Positions 8,887-18,795 are shown, counted from the stretch's first letter. The stretch is DNA of 64,000 nt from Mesorhizobium sp. Z1-4 (GCF_004000235.1 NZ_RCIO01000002.1:68179-132178); one strand, 5' to 3'. Program-made: numbers and translations. The notes: generated by a model from the sequence alone, not told the origin.

Positions 8887-11445
8887 TTACCGCGTATCCA
8901 GATCGAGCAGACGCTCCAGATAATTGCGTTCCAGTTCGGGACTGAGCGCATTGCCCAGCCGCCGGCGGATCGCTTCCAGAATTTCGCGGGCACGCTGGGA
9001 ATCGATCTCATCCGGTACTTTTACCGAATCGCCGAAATCCGGGCCGGTGGTGGCGCGCGGCCGGCCCAAAGGATCGTTGTCGGAGCTTTGCTGGCGGCCG
9101 CCTTCCTCGCTGCCGCCCTCTTCGCCCTGCATGGCCTGTTGCATCTGCTGCATCATGTCCTGTGCACCGCGCCGCAACGCTTCGAGCGCGCGACCCTGTT
9201 CGCCGACTGCGCGGTTGCCCTCGCCTTCACCAAGCGCACCTTCGGCCTGGCCCATGGCTTCGCCGGCCTCGCCGAAGCCTTCGCCGGGCTGAATGCCCAT
9301 GCCTTCCAGGCCTTCCATGAGCGATTCCAATTGCTGCTGAAGCTGGCCCTGCCCCTGCTGGAGCTGGCGTAGCGCCTCGGCAAACTCTTCGGGGGTCATC
9401 GGCTGACCCTGGCCGTTCTGCTGCTGCCCCTGCTGCCCCTGCCGCTGCTGACCCTGGTTCCGGCCGCGCTGCATCTGGTCGAGCTGGAATGTCTCGTTCA
9501 TCAGTTCCTGCTGCCGGCGCATCATCTCGCCGAGCTGGTCCATCTGCTCGCGCATCTGGTTCTGGCCGCTCTGGCCCTGGTCAGCCTGCTGCTGGCCCAT
9601 GCGCAGATTGTTCATCATCTGCTCAAGCTGCGAGAGCAGTTGCTCAGCCTGATCCCTGGCGCCGGATTTGGCGAGATCCTCGAGCTGATCGAGCATGCGC
9701 TCCAGGTCGGACTGGCGCATCTCCGAACCGTTTTCGGGCATCTGTTGCATGGCCGAATTGGGGTTCTGCATCGACCGCTCTGCGAATTCACGCATGAACT
9801 CCTGCATCGCCTCGCGCAACTCGGCCATCAGTTCTTCGATTTCCTGCTCGCTGGCGCCGTTTTCCAGCGCCTGTCTCAGCGCTTCCTGCGCCTGCCGCAG
9901 GCGGCGCTCTGCGGCGGTAAGATCGCCTTCCTCGATGCCAAGCGCGACTTCCCAGAGGTAATCGACGACACCGCGCAGCTCATCGTCTTCCTCGGCCATC
10001 ATCAGCCGCGTCCGCGCTGTCATGATGCCGAGATAGTGCGAAGGGTTGTCGAACGTGTCCTCAGGGCGGAGCGTGACGGCATCCATCAGATCGAGCACCC
10101 GGCGCTGACGGTTGGCATCGAGTGCAAGCAGCCGGCGCTGCTCGATCAACGCACGCGCAAGCGGGTTGGAGAAGGCGCGTTCAGGCAGCAGGAAACGCTT
10201 CGGTTCCGACCGGCCCTGCTGGCCGGCGGCATCCCTGACCGTCAGCGTGAGATCGACCTGCGTTCCCGCCCACGGATGTTCCGTCAGGTCGCGGCTGGTT
10301 TTGGCCGCGATGTCGCTCGAACCCCTGCGCGGCAGCGCAAGCGGCATTTCCGGCGCTTGATAAAGCGCGCGGGCACCGGGCAACGGACGCTCGGCCAGCA
10401 CAAAACCGGTCGTTGCTTCGGTTGCGCCGTAGTCGTCCTCGATCTCGTACTGCAGCTCAAGTGCGCCGTTCACGGCCCGTTTGGGGTCGCCGGCAAACCG
10501 TATCTGCGGCGCGGTGTCCGGTATGACTTCGAAGGTCCAGCTGCGCAGCGGCTGCTCGCCGCTTTGAAGCGACAGAATACCATCTCGTGCTAGCTTGCCG
10601 CTGAACTGGCGCGATGCTGGCACCGGGGCATCGTCCGGTATGAAACCGCCCTCGGGAGCTATTTCGGCGACGCCCGCTTCATCCTCGTAAGCAAGCGATT
10701 CGCGGGCTCCGCCGGTAATACGCACGGCAAATTCGCTGCCCTCAGGGACCCTGAATATGTCGCGTTCGGAATTGCCCTCGGCGGTGAGGAACACGGGGGC
10801 GCGGCCGGTATAAGGCGGCGGCGTCACCCAGGCATCGATGCGGGCCGGAACGGGCTCAGCACCCGGCGGGGTGCGGAAGGCGTCGGCAATGCTGCCGCCG
10901 CGCGGCCCGAAGGAATAGGCGAATGCGGTGACAAGAAGCAGTGCCACGAGCGCCCGTGCGCCCCAGGGGTCGCGTTCCGGTACGCGGGCACGGGGCATGT
11001 CGCCCTCGAGCCGTCCGAGGCTTTCCGCCATGCGGCGGCGATGCTCCTGCCAAAGCGCATTGGCGAAAGCATCGCGCTCGTTGCCTGACAGCCGGTCGGT
11101 GATGGTGGTGACCGGCGCATGCTGGAGCGCATTGGCGCGTTCGATGCGGCGGTCGATCTCTGCTGGCCCAGGTGCACGGTACCGTGTCAGTGGCCAAGCT
11201 GCTGCTGCAAGCCCGAGGCCGAACACAACAATCGATGCGATGCGCAGCCAGGTCGGCACCAGCGCAAATAGGCCGAACCAGGCAACAGTAAGGAACAGCG
11301 CGGCAACAATGACCGCAGGCAAGGCCAGCGGCCACAGACGCTCGACAACCATCGAGGCCCGGGTGATGGAGCGTGTCCGCCACAGCCGGGAGAACCTGCC
11401 CATGCCACGGGCAGTGTGCAAACGCGTTTCCTTTTCGGCCGCCAT
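8887..11445 (-). CDS. DUF4175 (TIGR02302) large membrane protein with Gln/Met-rich tail
   Basis: An 852-residue protein of a family conserved in alphaproteobacteria with no known function. Two membrane helices lie near residues 37-57 and 63-85 and a third near 165-182. Then follow a beta-rich extracytoplasmic region (about 200-450), and from about 480 a highly charged region that turns into low-complexity Gln/Met/Gly-rich sequence (about 560-790) with many QQ, MMQQMQ and EGEG runs. The last ~60 residues are ordinary again. The length is normal for the family, so the low-complexity tract is not a local insertion. It stands alone, convergent with the response regulator gene. Confidence 0.82.
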   Translation of the reverse strand: MAAEKETRLHTARGMGRFSRLWRTRSITRASMVVERLWPLALPAVIVAALFLTVAWFGLFALVPTWLRIASIVVFGLGLAAAAWPLTRYRAPGPAEIDRRIERANALQHAPVTTITDRLSGNERDAFANALWQEHRRRMAESLGRLEGDMPRARVPERDPWGARALVALLLVTAFAYSFGPRGGSIADAFRTPPGAEPVPARIDAWVTPPPYTGRAPVFLTAEGNSERDIFRVPEGSEFAVRITGGARESLAYEDEAGVAEIAPEGGFIPDDAPVPASRQFSGKLARDGILSLQSGEQPLRSWTFEVIPDTAPQIRFAGDPKRAVNGALELQYEIEDDYGATEATTGFVLAERPLPGARALYQAPEMPLALPRRGSSDIAAKTSRDLTEHPWAGTQVDLTLTVRDAAGQQGRSEPKRFLLPERAFSNPLARALIEQRRLLALDANRQRRVLDLMDAVTLRPEDTFDNPSHYLGIMTARTRLMMAEEDDELRGVVDYLWEVALGIEEGDLTAAERRLRQAQEALRQALENGASEQEIEELMAELREAMQEFMREFAERSMQNPNSAMQQMPENGSEMRQSDLERMLDQLEDLAKSGARDQAEQLLSQLEQMMNNLRMGQQQADQGQSGQNQMREQMDQLGEMMRRQQELMNETFQLDQMQRGRNQGQQRQGQQGQQQNGQGQPMTPEEFAEALRQLQQGQGQLQQQLESLMEGLEGMGIQPGEGFGEAGEAMGQAEGALGEGEGNRAVGEQGRALEALRRGAQDMMQQMQQAMQGEEGGSEEGGRQQSSDNDPLGRPRATTGPDFGDSVKVPDEIDSQRAREILEAIRRRLGNALSPELERNYLERLLDLDTR

Positions 11446-11556
11446 CTATGCTCCGCCGAGCGTCGGCGCATGCCGCTCGAATCTTGGGCGCCGAGAAAAG
11501 AATAGCATCGAACACGGCAAAGGCGAGGCAGGCACGAATTCGTGATGGGCCGGCGG

Positions 11557-12492
11557 TCAGCCGAAGTCGACGGCACCTGTGTTGGCGCCGCAGACAAGCA
11601 CTGCGACGCGCTCGCCATCTTCAGGAACGTATCGACCGGCATGCAGGGCGGCGAAGGCCGTTGCCCCGCCCGGCTCGGCCACGATGCTCATTGTTTCCCA
11701 CAATGCCGATTGTGAAGCGCGGATTTCGTCGTCGGTTACCAGAAGCGACGAAGCAACGCCCGCCTGGGCGATCGGAAACATCAGGCTGCCGATCATCTTT
11801 GGCGCCAGCGAGTCGGCGGCTATGCTTCCGGCAGGCGCTTCCACCGGCCTGCCGGCCGCCAGTGCCACGTTCAGCGTCGGCGCCCCTTCCGGCTCGACCG
11901 CCACAATCCTGACCCTGTTTTCGAACCATGCGGCAATGCCGCCGATCAGCCCGCCGCCGCCCACTGCGACAAGCAATGTATCGAGACCGGGGATATCGGC
12001 TTCGATTTCGAGCCCGAGTGTGCCTTGGCCAAGCAGCGTTTCGGTCTGGTCATAGGCGTGAACGGACAGAGCGCCGGTATTCGCGATGAACGCTTCGCAT
12101 GCAGCCAGTGCATCCACATAACGTTCCCCGCCGACCTCGAGCTTCGCGCCGTATAGGCGAATGCGCTCGATCTTGGCCAGCGAGGTGATTTCGGGAACGA
12201 AGATCGTTGCCGGAATTCCGAGCTTGTTCGCGGCGTAGGCGACGGCCGCGCCATGATTGCCGCCCGATGCGGCCGCAACGCCTGCAGCGGGGATGTCTCG
12301 GCCCAGCAGATTTGCGAATGCTCCCCGCGCCTTGAACGATCCGGAATGCTGAAGCTGCTCCAGCTTCAGCACGACGGGATGCGCCGGCTTGCCAAAGTCC
12401 GCCATATTGACGGGCAGAACCGGTGTGTGCCGGACATAGGGCCGGATCACCTTTTCAACTTCACGAATCCTGCCGGCGTTGATGGTTTGCAT
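11557..12492 (-). CDS. Threonine/serine dehydratase (PLP fold type II)
   Basis: A 311-residue PLP enzyme without an ACT regulatory domain, so nearer to catabolic dehydratases or serine/threonine racemases than to biosynthetic IlvA. The PLP lysine is K54 in SGSFKARGA, the substrate loop is SGGNHG at 76-81, and the phosphate cup is VGGGGLIGG. It would convert threonine to 2-oxobutyrate, or serine to pyruvate, with ammonia release. The gene follows lysA at nine bases on the same strand and is probably in its operon. Exact substrate unknown. Confidence 0.85.
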   Translation of the reverse strand: MQTINAGRIREVEKVIRPYVRHTPVLPVNMADFGKPAHPVVLKLEQLQHSGSFKARGAFANLLGRDIPAAGVAAASGGNHGAAVAYAANKLGIPATIFVPEITSLAKIERIRLYGAKLEVGGERYVDALAACEAFIANTGALSVHAYDQTETLLGQGTLGLEIEADIPGLDTLLVAVGGGGLIGGIAAWFENRVRIVAVEPEGAPTLNVALAAGRPVEAPAGSIAADSLAPKMIGSLMFPIAQAGVASSLLVTDDEIRASQSALWETMSIVAEPGGATAFAALHAGRYVPEDGERVAVLVCGANTGAVDFG

Positions 12493-12501
12493 GCCGCCCC
12501 T

Positions 12502-13767
12502 TCAGATCCAGTCGGGGACCGAATCCAGCCCGATCAGTTCGTCATAGGTCGGGCGGCGGCGTACCACGTGGTAGCGATCGCCGCTGACCAGCACTTCGGG
12601 GACCAGAAGACGCGAATTGTAGGTGCTCGCCTGCACCGCGCCATACGCGCCCGCGGTGGCAAAGGCGATCACGTCGCCGGCGGCAAGCCGCGGAATATCG
12701 CGGTCGAGCGCCAGATAATCGCCTGTCTCGCAAACTGGTCCGACAACATCGGCGACAATGCGGGGTGCGTCCGGTGCCGGGGACTGCACCGGTCGGATGG
12801 TGTGGAATGCGTCATAAAGTGTGGGGCGGATGAGGTCGTTCATCGCAGCGTCGATGATGACGAAGTTCTTCGCCCCGCCTTCCTTCACGAAAATGACTTC
12901 CGAAACCAGAATGCCGGCATTCGCCGCGATTAGCCGGCCCGGCTCGAAGATCACCTTGAGGCCGAGTGCCGACATGTGGCGGTGCACGATCTTCGCATAA
13001 GCATCCGGCAGCGGCGGCGGCTGGTTGTCGTCCTTGTAGGGCACGCCAAGTCCGCCGCCGAGGTCGACATGTTCTATCGCGTGGCCGTCGGCCCGCAGTT
13101 CGCCGACGAGCTGCGAAAGCAACGCGAAGGCATCGTCGAAAGGCTGCAACTCGGTGATCTGGCTGCCGATATGCATGTCGATGCCCGACACGTGCAGTCC
13201 TGGCAGGGCGGCTGCGCGGGCATAGGCCTCGCGGGCGTGCTGGCTCGGAATGCCGAACTTGTTCTCCGCCTTGCCGGTCGAGATCTTGTGATGCGTGCGT
13301 GCGTCGACATCCGGATTGATACGCAGCGAGACATGAGCGGTCTTGCCAAGTGCGGTGGCGCGGGCCGACAGCAGCTCAAGTTCCGGTTCCGATTCCACGT
13401 TGAAGCACAGAATGCCGGCGTGAAGTGCGAAATCCATTTCCGCGGCCGTCTTGCCGACGCCGGAAAACATGATCCGCTCGGCCGGAATGCCGGCCGCCAG
13501 CGCACGCCGCAACTCGCCTTCGGACACCACGTCGGCTCCCGCGCCAAGACCGGCGAGCAGTTTCAGCACGGCCTGGTTGGAATTTGCCTTCATGGCGTAG
13601 CAGACCATGGTGTCGAGGCCGGCGAAGGCCTGCGAAAACACGGTGTAGTGGCGCGTCAGGGTGGCTGCCGAATAGCAGTAGAACGGCGTGCCGACCTCCG
13701 CTGCGATGTCCGGCACCGGTACATCCTCGGCGTGAAGAACGCCGTTGCGATATTCGAAATGGTTCAC
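12502..13767 (-). CDS. lysA: Diaminopimelate decarboxylase
   Basis: Last step of lysine biosynthesis: meso-diaminopimelate to lysine plus CO2. It is a 421-residue alanine-racemase-fold PLP enzyme. K60 in CYAMKAN is the Schiff-base lysine. HIGSQ, the glycine-rich DLGGGLGVPY and EPGRLIAANAG are the expected cofactor-phosphate loops, and VCETGDYLALDR carries the active-site cysteine from the dimer partner. It sits in the order argH-lptM-lysA, which is common in proteobacteria. Confidence 0.96.
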   Translation of the reverse strand: MNHFEYRNGVLHAEDVPVPDIAAEVGTPFYCYSAATLTRHYTVFSQAFAGLDTMVCYAMKANSNQAVLKLLAGLGAGADVVSEGELRRALAAGIPAERIMFSGVGKTAAEMDFALHAGILCFNVESEPELELLSARATALGKTAHVSLRINPDVDARTHHKISTGKAENKFGIPSQHAREAYARAAALPGLHVSGIDMHIGSQITELQPFDDAFALLSQLVGELRADGHAIEHVDLGGGLGVPYKDDNQPPPLPDAYAKIVHRHMSALGLKVIFEPGRLIAANAGILVSEVIFVKEGGAKNFVIIDAAMNDLIRPTLYDAFHTIRPVQSPAPDAPRIVADVVGPVCETGDYLALDRDIPRLAAGDVIAFATAGAYGAVQASTYNSRLLVPEVLVSGDRYHVVRRRPTYDELIGLDSVPDWI

Positions 13768-13785
13768 CGGGAAACTCCGAAGAGC

Positions 13786-13998
13786 TCAGATCAGCGGATC
13801 GAGGAAGAAGGGTTTGTCGGCCACCGGCGGTTCGGGCTCCGGCGGAACGTTTTCGTCGTTGTTTTCGATGGCCTGTTTGCGCGCTTCGGTCGCCGCCTGG
13901 AAGGGCGTGTCAAGCGGCGCCTTGCGGCCGCAACCGGTCAGGGCCAGCCCGGCAAGAGCCAGCGCAAAAAGCGCAACCATCTTCCTGTGCAATATCAT
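13786..13998 (-). CDS. lptM: Small LptM-type lipoprotein
   Basis: A 70-residue lipoprotein with a short signal peptide and lipobox LTGC, lipidated Cys at residue 23, followed directly by GRKAPLDTP, the signature of the LptM (YifL) family. In E. coli, LptM assists oxidative maturation of the LPS translocon LptD. The rest is a proline/acid-rich tail. ATG 13998 has AGGA 5 bases upstream; the longer frame to 14058 would run into argH. The position between argH and lysA is the classical one. Confidence 0.82.
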   Translation of the reverse strand: MILHRKMVALFALALAGLALTGCGRKAPLDTPFQAATEARKQAIENNDENVPPEPEPPVADKPFFLDPLI

Positions 13999-14032
13999 GC
14001 GGTCCTGCCACTCATCATCCCGTGCAGCATGT

Positions 14033-15454
14033 CTAGCGAAGATTGGCCGGGCGTGCACCCCGTTTCAAGCGTTTGCGCCAATAGCGTATCTGGCGCCTCA
14101 CCTCCGAAGGTGCGGTTCCGCCGTAAGACGTGCGGCTTTTCACCGAACTCGCAACGGAGAGCACGGAAAACACCTCTTCGGTGATCGCGGAATGGATTTC
14201 GCGGTATTCCTCGAGGGTAAGCTTGTCGAGCGACCGCCGCGTCTGTTCTGCAAGTGCGACGGCTCGGCCGGACACGTGATGCGCCTCGCGGAAGGGCAGC
14301 CCGGCAACGCGCACCAGCCAGTCGGCAAGGTCGGTCGCGGTGGCGAAACCGGCACCGGCAGCCTTCTTCATCGCCGGTTTGTTGACTTCCATGTCGCCGA
14401 CCATGCCGGCCATTGCGGCAAGCATGAGGTCGAGCGTCTCGGACGCGTCGAATACCGCTTCCTTGTCTTCCTGCATGTCCTTGGAATAGGCGAGCGGCAG
14501 GCCTTTCATGACCGTGAGGAGCGCCACGAGGTCGCCATTGATGCGGCCGGTCTTGGCGCGGATCAGTTCGGCGGCGTCAGGGTTCTTTTTCTGCGGCATG
14601 ATCGAGGAGCCGGTGGAGAAGGAGTCCGACAGCCTTACGAAACCGAATTGCGGCGTCGACCAGATAACGATCTCCTCGGCCAGACGCGACAAGTGCGTGC
14701 CGCAGATCGCGGCGACCGACAGGAACTCGAGCGCGAAATCGCGGTCGGACACGGTGTCGATGGAGTTGCGTGTCGGCTCGCGGAAACCGAGCTCCTTTGC
14801 TGTCATAGCGCGATCGATCGGGAAGGACGTACCGGCAAGTGCGGCAGCGCCCAGCGGGCTTTCATCCATCCGGTCGATTGCATCGCGCACGCGCCAAAGG
14901 TCGCGGCCGAACATCTCGACATAGGCCATCATATGGTGACCGAACGTGACCGGCTGCGCCGACTGCAAATGGGTGAAGCCCGGCATGACGGAGGAGGCGT
15001 GTTCCTCCGCACGGTCAAGCAGGGTTTCGATCAGCATGGCGAGTGCGGACGCGGTGCGCTCCAGCGCATCCTTCACCCACAGCCTGAAATCAAGCGCCAC
15101 CTGGTCGTTGCGCGAGCGCGCCGTGTGCAGCCGTCCGGCGGCGGTACCGATCAGTTCGGCCAGCCGTGCCTCGACGTTCATGTGAATGTCTTCCAGCTCG
15201 GGCTTGAAGGTGAACTTGCCAGCCTCGATCTCTGACAGGATCGTGTTCAGGCATTCTGAAATCTTGTTTTGATCCTCGGCCGAAATTATGCCCGTTTCAG
15301 CCAGCATGCGGGCATGTGCGAGCGAGCCGCGGATGTCCTGGGCGTATAGCTTGCGGTCGAAGCCGATCGAAGCATTGATCGCTTCCATGATCGCCGAGGG
15401 CCCCGCGGCAAAACGGCCGCCCCACATCTGGTTGCTGGTTTTCTTGTCGCTCAT
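14033..15454 (-). CDS. argH: Argininosuccinate lyase
   Basis: Final step of arginine biosynthesis: argininosuccinate to arginine plus fumarate. At 473 residues it has normal length. The fumarase/aspartase superfamily signature [11 protein letters not shown] holds the catalytic serine loop. [10 protein letters not shown] and [16 protein letters not shown] are conserved blocks that carry substrate-binding residues and the general acid-base histidine. It begins 48 bases from the divergent thioredoxin gene, so the two promoters must share a very short region. Confidence 0.96.
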   Translation of the reverse strand: MSDKKTSNQMWGGRFAAGPSAIMEAINASIGFDRKLYAQDIRGSLAHARMLAETGIISAEDQNKISECLNTILSEIEAGKFTFKPELEDIHMNVEARLAELIGTAAGRLHTARSRNDQVALDFRLWVKDALERTASALAMLIETLLDRAEEHASSVMPGFTHLQSAQPVTFGHHMMAYVEMFGRDLWRVRDAIDRMDESPLGAAALAGTSFPIDRAMTAKELGFREPTRNSIDTVSDRDFALEFLSVAAICGTHLSRLAEEIVIWSTPQFGFVRLSDSFSTGSSIMPQKKNPDAAELIRAKTGRINGDLVALLTVMKGLPLAYSKDMQEDKEAVFDASETLDLMLAAMAGMVGDMEVNKPAMKKAAGAGFATATDLADWLVRVAGLPFREAHHVSGRAVALAEQTRRSLDKLTLEEYREIHSAITEEVFSVLSVASSVKSRTSYGGTAPSEVRRQIRYWRKRLKRGARPANLR

Positions 15455-15502
15455 GATGCTAGTCCGTCGGGACGCTTGGCCCAGGGTGTGCTGGAGTTGA
15501 AC

Positions 15503-16168
15503 ATGGCCGAAAACGGCTCGAAAAAAACGATATTTGCCGCGCTCGCCGGTGCACTGGCCGCCGGCGCAATCGCTGGCGGGCTTGCGCTATACGTGACCGG
15601 CGGCCTGTCTGGCAACATCGTAGCCTCCGCTCCTGAGGATGGCGGCAGCTGCGAAATCGATCCCGCGACGCTTGCCGCGGTGGACAAGGCCATTGGCGGC
15701 GAGGTGGCGGCCATGGCCCTGGCCGATCCGCCTCAGCCGCTGTCGGAGCTTGCCTTCAACGATCCGGAGGGCAACGCGATGACGCTGGGCGACCTTGCCG
15801 GCAAGACGCTGCTCGTCAATCTGTGGGCGACATGGTGCGCGCCCTGCCGCGCCGAAATGCCGGCGCTGGACGAACTGCAGGCCGAGCTTGGCGGCGAAGA
15901 TTTCGAAGTCGTCGCGATCAATGTCGATACCGGCAGCGACGAGAAGCCGCGCAAGTTTCTCGACGAGATCGGCATCAAATCGCTCGGCTACTACCGCGAC
16001 GACACGATCGGCGTGTTCAATGATCTGAAAAGGCGTTCGCTCGCGCTTGGCCTGCCGGTGACCTTGCTGGTCGACGAGAATGGGTGCCTGATCGCCAATA
16101 TGAACGGCCCCGCCGAATGGGCAAGCGACGACGCCAAAGGCCTTGTGCGGGCGGCGGTGGGAGGCTGA
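15503..16168 (+). CDS. tlpA: TlpA-like membrane-anchored thioredoxin
   Basis: A 221-residue thiol-disulfide oxidoreductase with an N-terminal signal anchor (about 9-33) and a periplasmic thioredoxin domain with active site WCAPC at 111-115. The cis-proline lies in [13 protein letters not shown]. An additional Cys at 50 and the insert after the first strand are as in TlpA, which acts in cytochrome c oxidase assembly in rhizobia. ATG 15503 has GGAG 7 bases upstream; the longer frame from 15476 has no such site. It diverges from argH, as in other members of the order (recalled synteny). Confidence 0.85.
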   Translation: MAENGSKKTIFAALAGALAAGAIAGGLALYVTGGLSGNIVASAPEDGGSCEIDPATLAAVDKAIGGEVAAMALADPPQPLSELAFNDPEGNAMTLGDLAGKTLLVNLWATWCAPCRAEMPALDELQAELGGEDFEVVAINVDTGSDEKPRKFLDEIGIKSLGYYRDDTIGVFNDLKRRSLALGLPVTLLVDENGCLIANMNGPAEWASDDAKGLVRAAVGG

Positions 16169-16211
16169 CGGCCGGACCGGGCCGGCCGAACTCCTTAGTA
16201 TCTGCGCTGCG

Positions 16212-16856
16212 CTAGGTGGTCCCGGTCGCTAGCCTGTATCCAGCGTAGAGGAAGAAACAGCCTAGCGCGCCCTCGATCCAGCGCCGCGCGCGCTGGTAGC
16301 CCGCGCGTACCGGCGCGGAAGACAAGAGCAGCGCATATCCGCCATGTCCGGCGAAGGAGTTCACGAAAGCCCCGGCGATGAAGATAACCGCAATTGAGGC
16401 AGGTGCGTCTCCAATACCGCCGACACTGGCAACGGCAAGCCAGAAGATGATCGCCTTCGGATTGGTGATCTGCAGAAAAAAGCCGGCCAGACCCGTGCGC
16501 CAGACGCCGAGCGGCCGTACGTCGGCAAGGTTGAGGGCCGGCGGTGCGGCAGCTGTCCTGAAGGCCTTCCACGCGAGCCAGACAAGATAGGCGGCGCCGA
16601 TAAGCCGGATGACTGTCATCACGCCGGAGATCTGAGCGAAAACAACCGCGATGCCGAGCACAGTTGCCGTGGCGAGGACGACAGCGCCGCAGGCGACGCC
16701 GAATGCCGTCACAACCGACGGCAGGCGCCCCCGGCTGGTCGCAACGCCCATGATGAGGGCTACGCTCGGCCCCGGAGAAACAACGCCCGTCAACTGGATG
16801 GACCAGGCCAGCAGAAGCTGCGGCAGGTAGTCCGCCACGAGCCAGGTGGCCGTCAT
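16212..16856 (-). CDS. LysE/RhtB family exporter
   Basis: A 214-residue membrane protein with six predicted helices. SPGPSVALIMG near the N terminus and FFLQITNPKAIIFWLA in the middle are hallmarks of LysE/RhtB amino-acid or homoserine-lactone exporters. Substrate unknown. The start ATG at 16856 is ten bases after the 3-hydroxyacyl-CoA dehydrogenase stop, suggesting a shared transcript without an obvious metabolic link. The longer frame up to 16949 overlaps that gene and is not supported. Confidence 0.88.
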   Translation of the reverse strand: MTATWLVADYLPQLLLAWSIQLTGVVSPGPSVALIMGVATSRGRLPSVVTAFGVACGAVVLATATVLGIAVVFAQISGVMTVIRLIGAAYLVWLAWKAFRTAAAPPALNLADVRPLGVWRTGLAGFFLQITNPKAIIFWLAVASVGGIGDAPASIAVIFIAGAFVNSFAGHGGYALLLSSAPVRAGYQRARRWIEGALGCFFLYAGYRLATGTT

Positions 16857-16866
16857 TGCCCGGCCG

Positions 16867-17748
16867 TCAGCGGGTCGGGACCGGGACTTCGCCGCGGTAG
16901 TCGTAGAAACCGCGGCCGGCTTTGCGGCCCAGCCATCCGGCCTCGACATATTTCACCAGCAACGGGCAGGGCCGGTATTTGCTGTCGGCAAGGCCCTCGT
17001 AGAGCACCTGCATGATCGACAGGCAGGTATCGAGGCCGATGAAATCGGCCAGCTGCAGCGGGCCCATCGGGTGGTTGGCGCCGAGTTTCATCGCGGTGTC
17101 GATCGCTTCGACCGAACCGACGCCTTCATAGAGCGTGTAGATTGCCTCGTTGATCATCGGCAGCAGGATGCGGTTGACGATGAAGGCCGGGAAATCCTCG
17201 GAAACGGTGATGGTCTTGTCGAGCTTGCCGACAAACTCCTGCGCCAGTTCGAAGGTTGCATCCTCGGTGGCAATGCCGCGAACCAGCTCCACCAGTTTCA
17301 TCACCGGCACCGGGTTCATGAAATGAATGCCGATGAAACGTTCCGGCCGGTCGGTTTGCGAGGCGAGGCGGGTGATCGAAATCGACGAGGTGTTGGTGGC
17401 CAGCAGCGCTTCGGGATTGAGCACCGGGCAAAGCTGGGCGAAAATCTTGCGCTTGACCGTCTCGTCCTCGGTAGCCGCCTCGATGACCATATCGCAGCCG
17501 GCCAGGTCCTGCATGGTTTCGGCCGGACGGATGCGCGAAAGCGCCGCCTTGCGGTCCTTCTCGTCCAGCTTTCCCGAACTGACCTGCCTCGCCATGTTTC
17601 CGGAAATGGTGGCGATGCCGTGTTCGATCTGCTCGGCCGAAACATCGTGCAGAAGAACGTCGAAGCCGGCGGCCGCCGCGACATGCGCGATGCCGCCGCC
17701 CATCTGCCCGGCGCCGACGACACCGATCGTCTCGATTTTTCCTGTCAT
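16867..17748 (-). CDS. hbdA: 3-hydroxybutyryl-CoA dehydrogenase
   Basis: NAD(P)-dependent oxidation or reduction between 3-hydroxybutyryl-CoA and acetoacetyl-CoA. The 293-residue protein has the standard two-domain layout: Rossmann GAGQMG at 12-17, SSIS and HFMNPVPVMKLVELV with the catalytic histidine, and the C-terminal domain with NHPMGPLQLADFIGLD. It lies 117 bases downstream of etfA on the same strand, with a hairpin and a palindrome in the gap. The neighbouring electron-transfer flavoprotein fits a role in acyl-CoA or polyhydroxybutyrate metabolism. Confidence 0.93.
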   Translation of the reverse strand: MTGKIETIGVVGAGQMGGGIAHVAAAAGFDVLLHDVSAEQIEHGIATISGNMARQVSSGKLDEKDRKAALSRIRPAETMQDLAGCDMVIEAATEDETVKRKIFAQLCPVLNPEALLATNTSSISITRLASQTDRPERFIGIHFMNPVPVMKLVELVRGIATEDATFELAQEFVGKLDKTITVSEDFPAFIVNRILLPMINEAIYTLYEGVGSVEAIDTAMKLGANHPMGPLQLADFIGLDTCLSIMQVLYEGLADSKYRPCPLLVKYVEAGWLGRKAGRGFYDYRGEVPVPTR

Positions 17749-17786
17749 TCAAATCATCCCGTCGCGGGAGCACCATGCCCGCCTCT

Positions 17787-17799
17787 TGTGCAGTGCACA
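17787..17799. promoter_or_regulatory. Perfect 13-base palindrome upstream of the hydroxybutyryl-CoA dehydrogenase gene
   Basis: TGTGCA-G-TGCACA, perfect 6-base arms around one central base, 39 bases upstream of the ATG at 17748. Size and position suit a transcription-factor operator; the regulator is unknown. Confidence 0.35.
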
Positions 17800-17803
17800 G
17801 TAA

Positions 17804-17836
17804 ATGGCCGGAGCGGACTTCGTCCACCCCGGCCAT
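17804..17836 (-). terminator. Hairpin after etfA, probable terminator or attenuator
   Basis: ATGGCCGG pairs with CCGGCCAT, with an inner GGAC/GTCC stem around a TTC loop, about 30 bases past the etfA stop. Read on the minus strand it is followed only by TTTACT, a weak U-tract, so read-through into hbdA is plausible. Confidence 0.5.
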
Positions 17837-17865
17837 GCATTTCTAGACGGTGACGGGTTGTCGCG

Positions 17866-18795
17866 TCAAAGCGCCTTTTCGAATTCCGGCAGAACGTCGA
17901 AAAGGTCTGCAACGAGGCCATAGTCGGCGACCTGGAAGATCGGCGCTTCCTCGTCCTTGTTGATCGCGACGATCACCTTGGCGTCTTTCATGCCGGCAAG
18001 ATGCTGGATGGCGCCGGAGATGCCGCAGGCGATGTAGAGTTCTGGTGCGACCACCTTGCCGGTCTGGCCGACCTGCCAGTCGTTCGGTGCGTAGCCGGCG
18101 TCGACAGCGGCGCGCGAGGCGCCAACCGCCGCGCCGAGCTTGTCGGCGACGGGCAGAATGACCTCCTCGAACTTCTCCTTGGAACCGAGTGCGCGGCCAC
18201 CGGAGATGATGATCTTGGCGGAGGTGAGTTCGGGGCGGTCGCTTTCGGCGATCTTGTTCTCGACAAAGCTCGACAGGCCCGGATTGTCGGCTGCCTTGAC
18301 TGTTTCGACAGAAGCCGAGCCGCCTTCAGGCGTTGCCTGGAAGGAAGACGTGCGGATCGTCAGCACCTTCTTGGGGTCGCTCGACTGGACGGTCTGGATC
18401 GCATTGCCGGCGTAGGTTGGCCGCTTGAAGGTGTCTGCGGAGACGACCTCCATCACTTCCGACACCTGCATCACGTCGAGTAGCGCTGCGACGCGCGGCA
18501 TGATGTTCTTGCCGTTGGTGGTGGCCGGTGCGACGAGCGCGTCGTAGCCACCGGCCAGCGACACGACGAGCGCTGCGGTCGGCTCGGCGAGCATCTGCTC
18601 CAGTTCGTCCGCCTCGGCCAGCAGCACCTTGCGCACGCCCTTGAGCTTGGCGGCGGCATCGGCCGCGCCCTTGGCGCCCTTGCCTGCAACGAGGATGTCG
18701 ACATTGGAACCGACGGCGGCAGCCGCGGTCAACGCCTTGGCGGTCTGGTCTGAAAGCGACGCGTTGTCATGTTCGGCAACGAGAAGAATGGCCAT
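17866..18795 (-). CDS. etfA: Electron transfer flavoprotein alpha subunit
   Basis: FAD-binding subunit of ETF, which carries electrons from acyl-CoA dehydrogenases to ETF-ubiquinone oxidoreductase. It has 309 residues, the normal length. The C-terminal FAD domain shows [28 protein letters not shown] and [12 protein letters not shown], all standard. Its ATG overlaps the etfB stop (TGATG), so translation is coupled and the subunits should be made in equal amounts. Confidence 0.96.
   Translation of the reverse strand: MAILLVAEHDNASLSDQTAKALTAAAAVGSNVDILVAGKGAKGAADAAAKLKGVRKVLLAEADELEQMLAEPTAALVVSLAGGYDALVAPATTNGKNIMPRVAALLDVMQVSEVMEVVSADTFKRPTYAGNAIQTVQSSDPKKVLTIRTSSFQATPEGGSASVETVKAADNPGLSSFVENKIAESDRPELTSAKIIISGGRALGSKEKFEEVILPVADKLGAAVGASRAAVDAGYAPNDWQVGQTGKVVAPELYIACGISGAIQHLAGMKDAKVIVAINKDEEAPIFQVADYGLVADLFDVLPEFEKAL

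Noticed and set aside
9400-9700. Possible tandem DNA repeat or minisatellite
   Set aside because: The apparent repeats are codons for the Gln/Met-rich tract of the DUF4175 protein (QQ, MMQ). There is no fixed-length DNA unit and the reading frame stays open.
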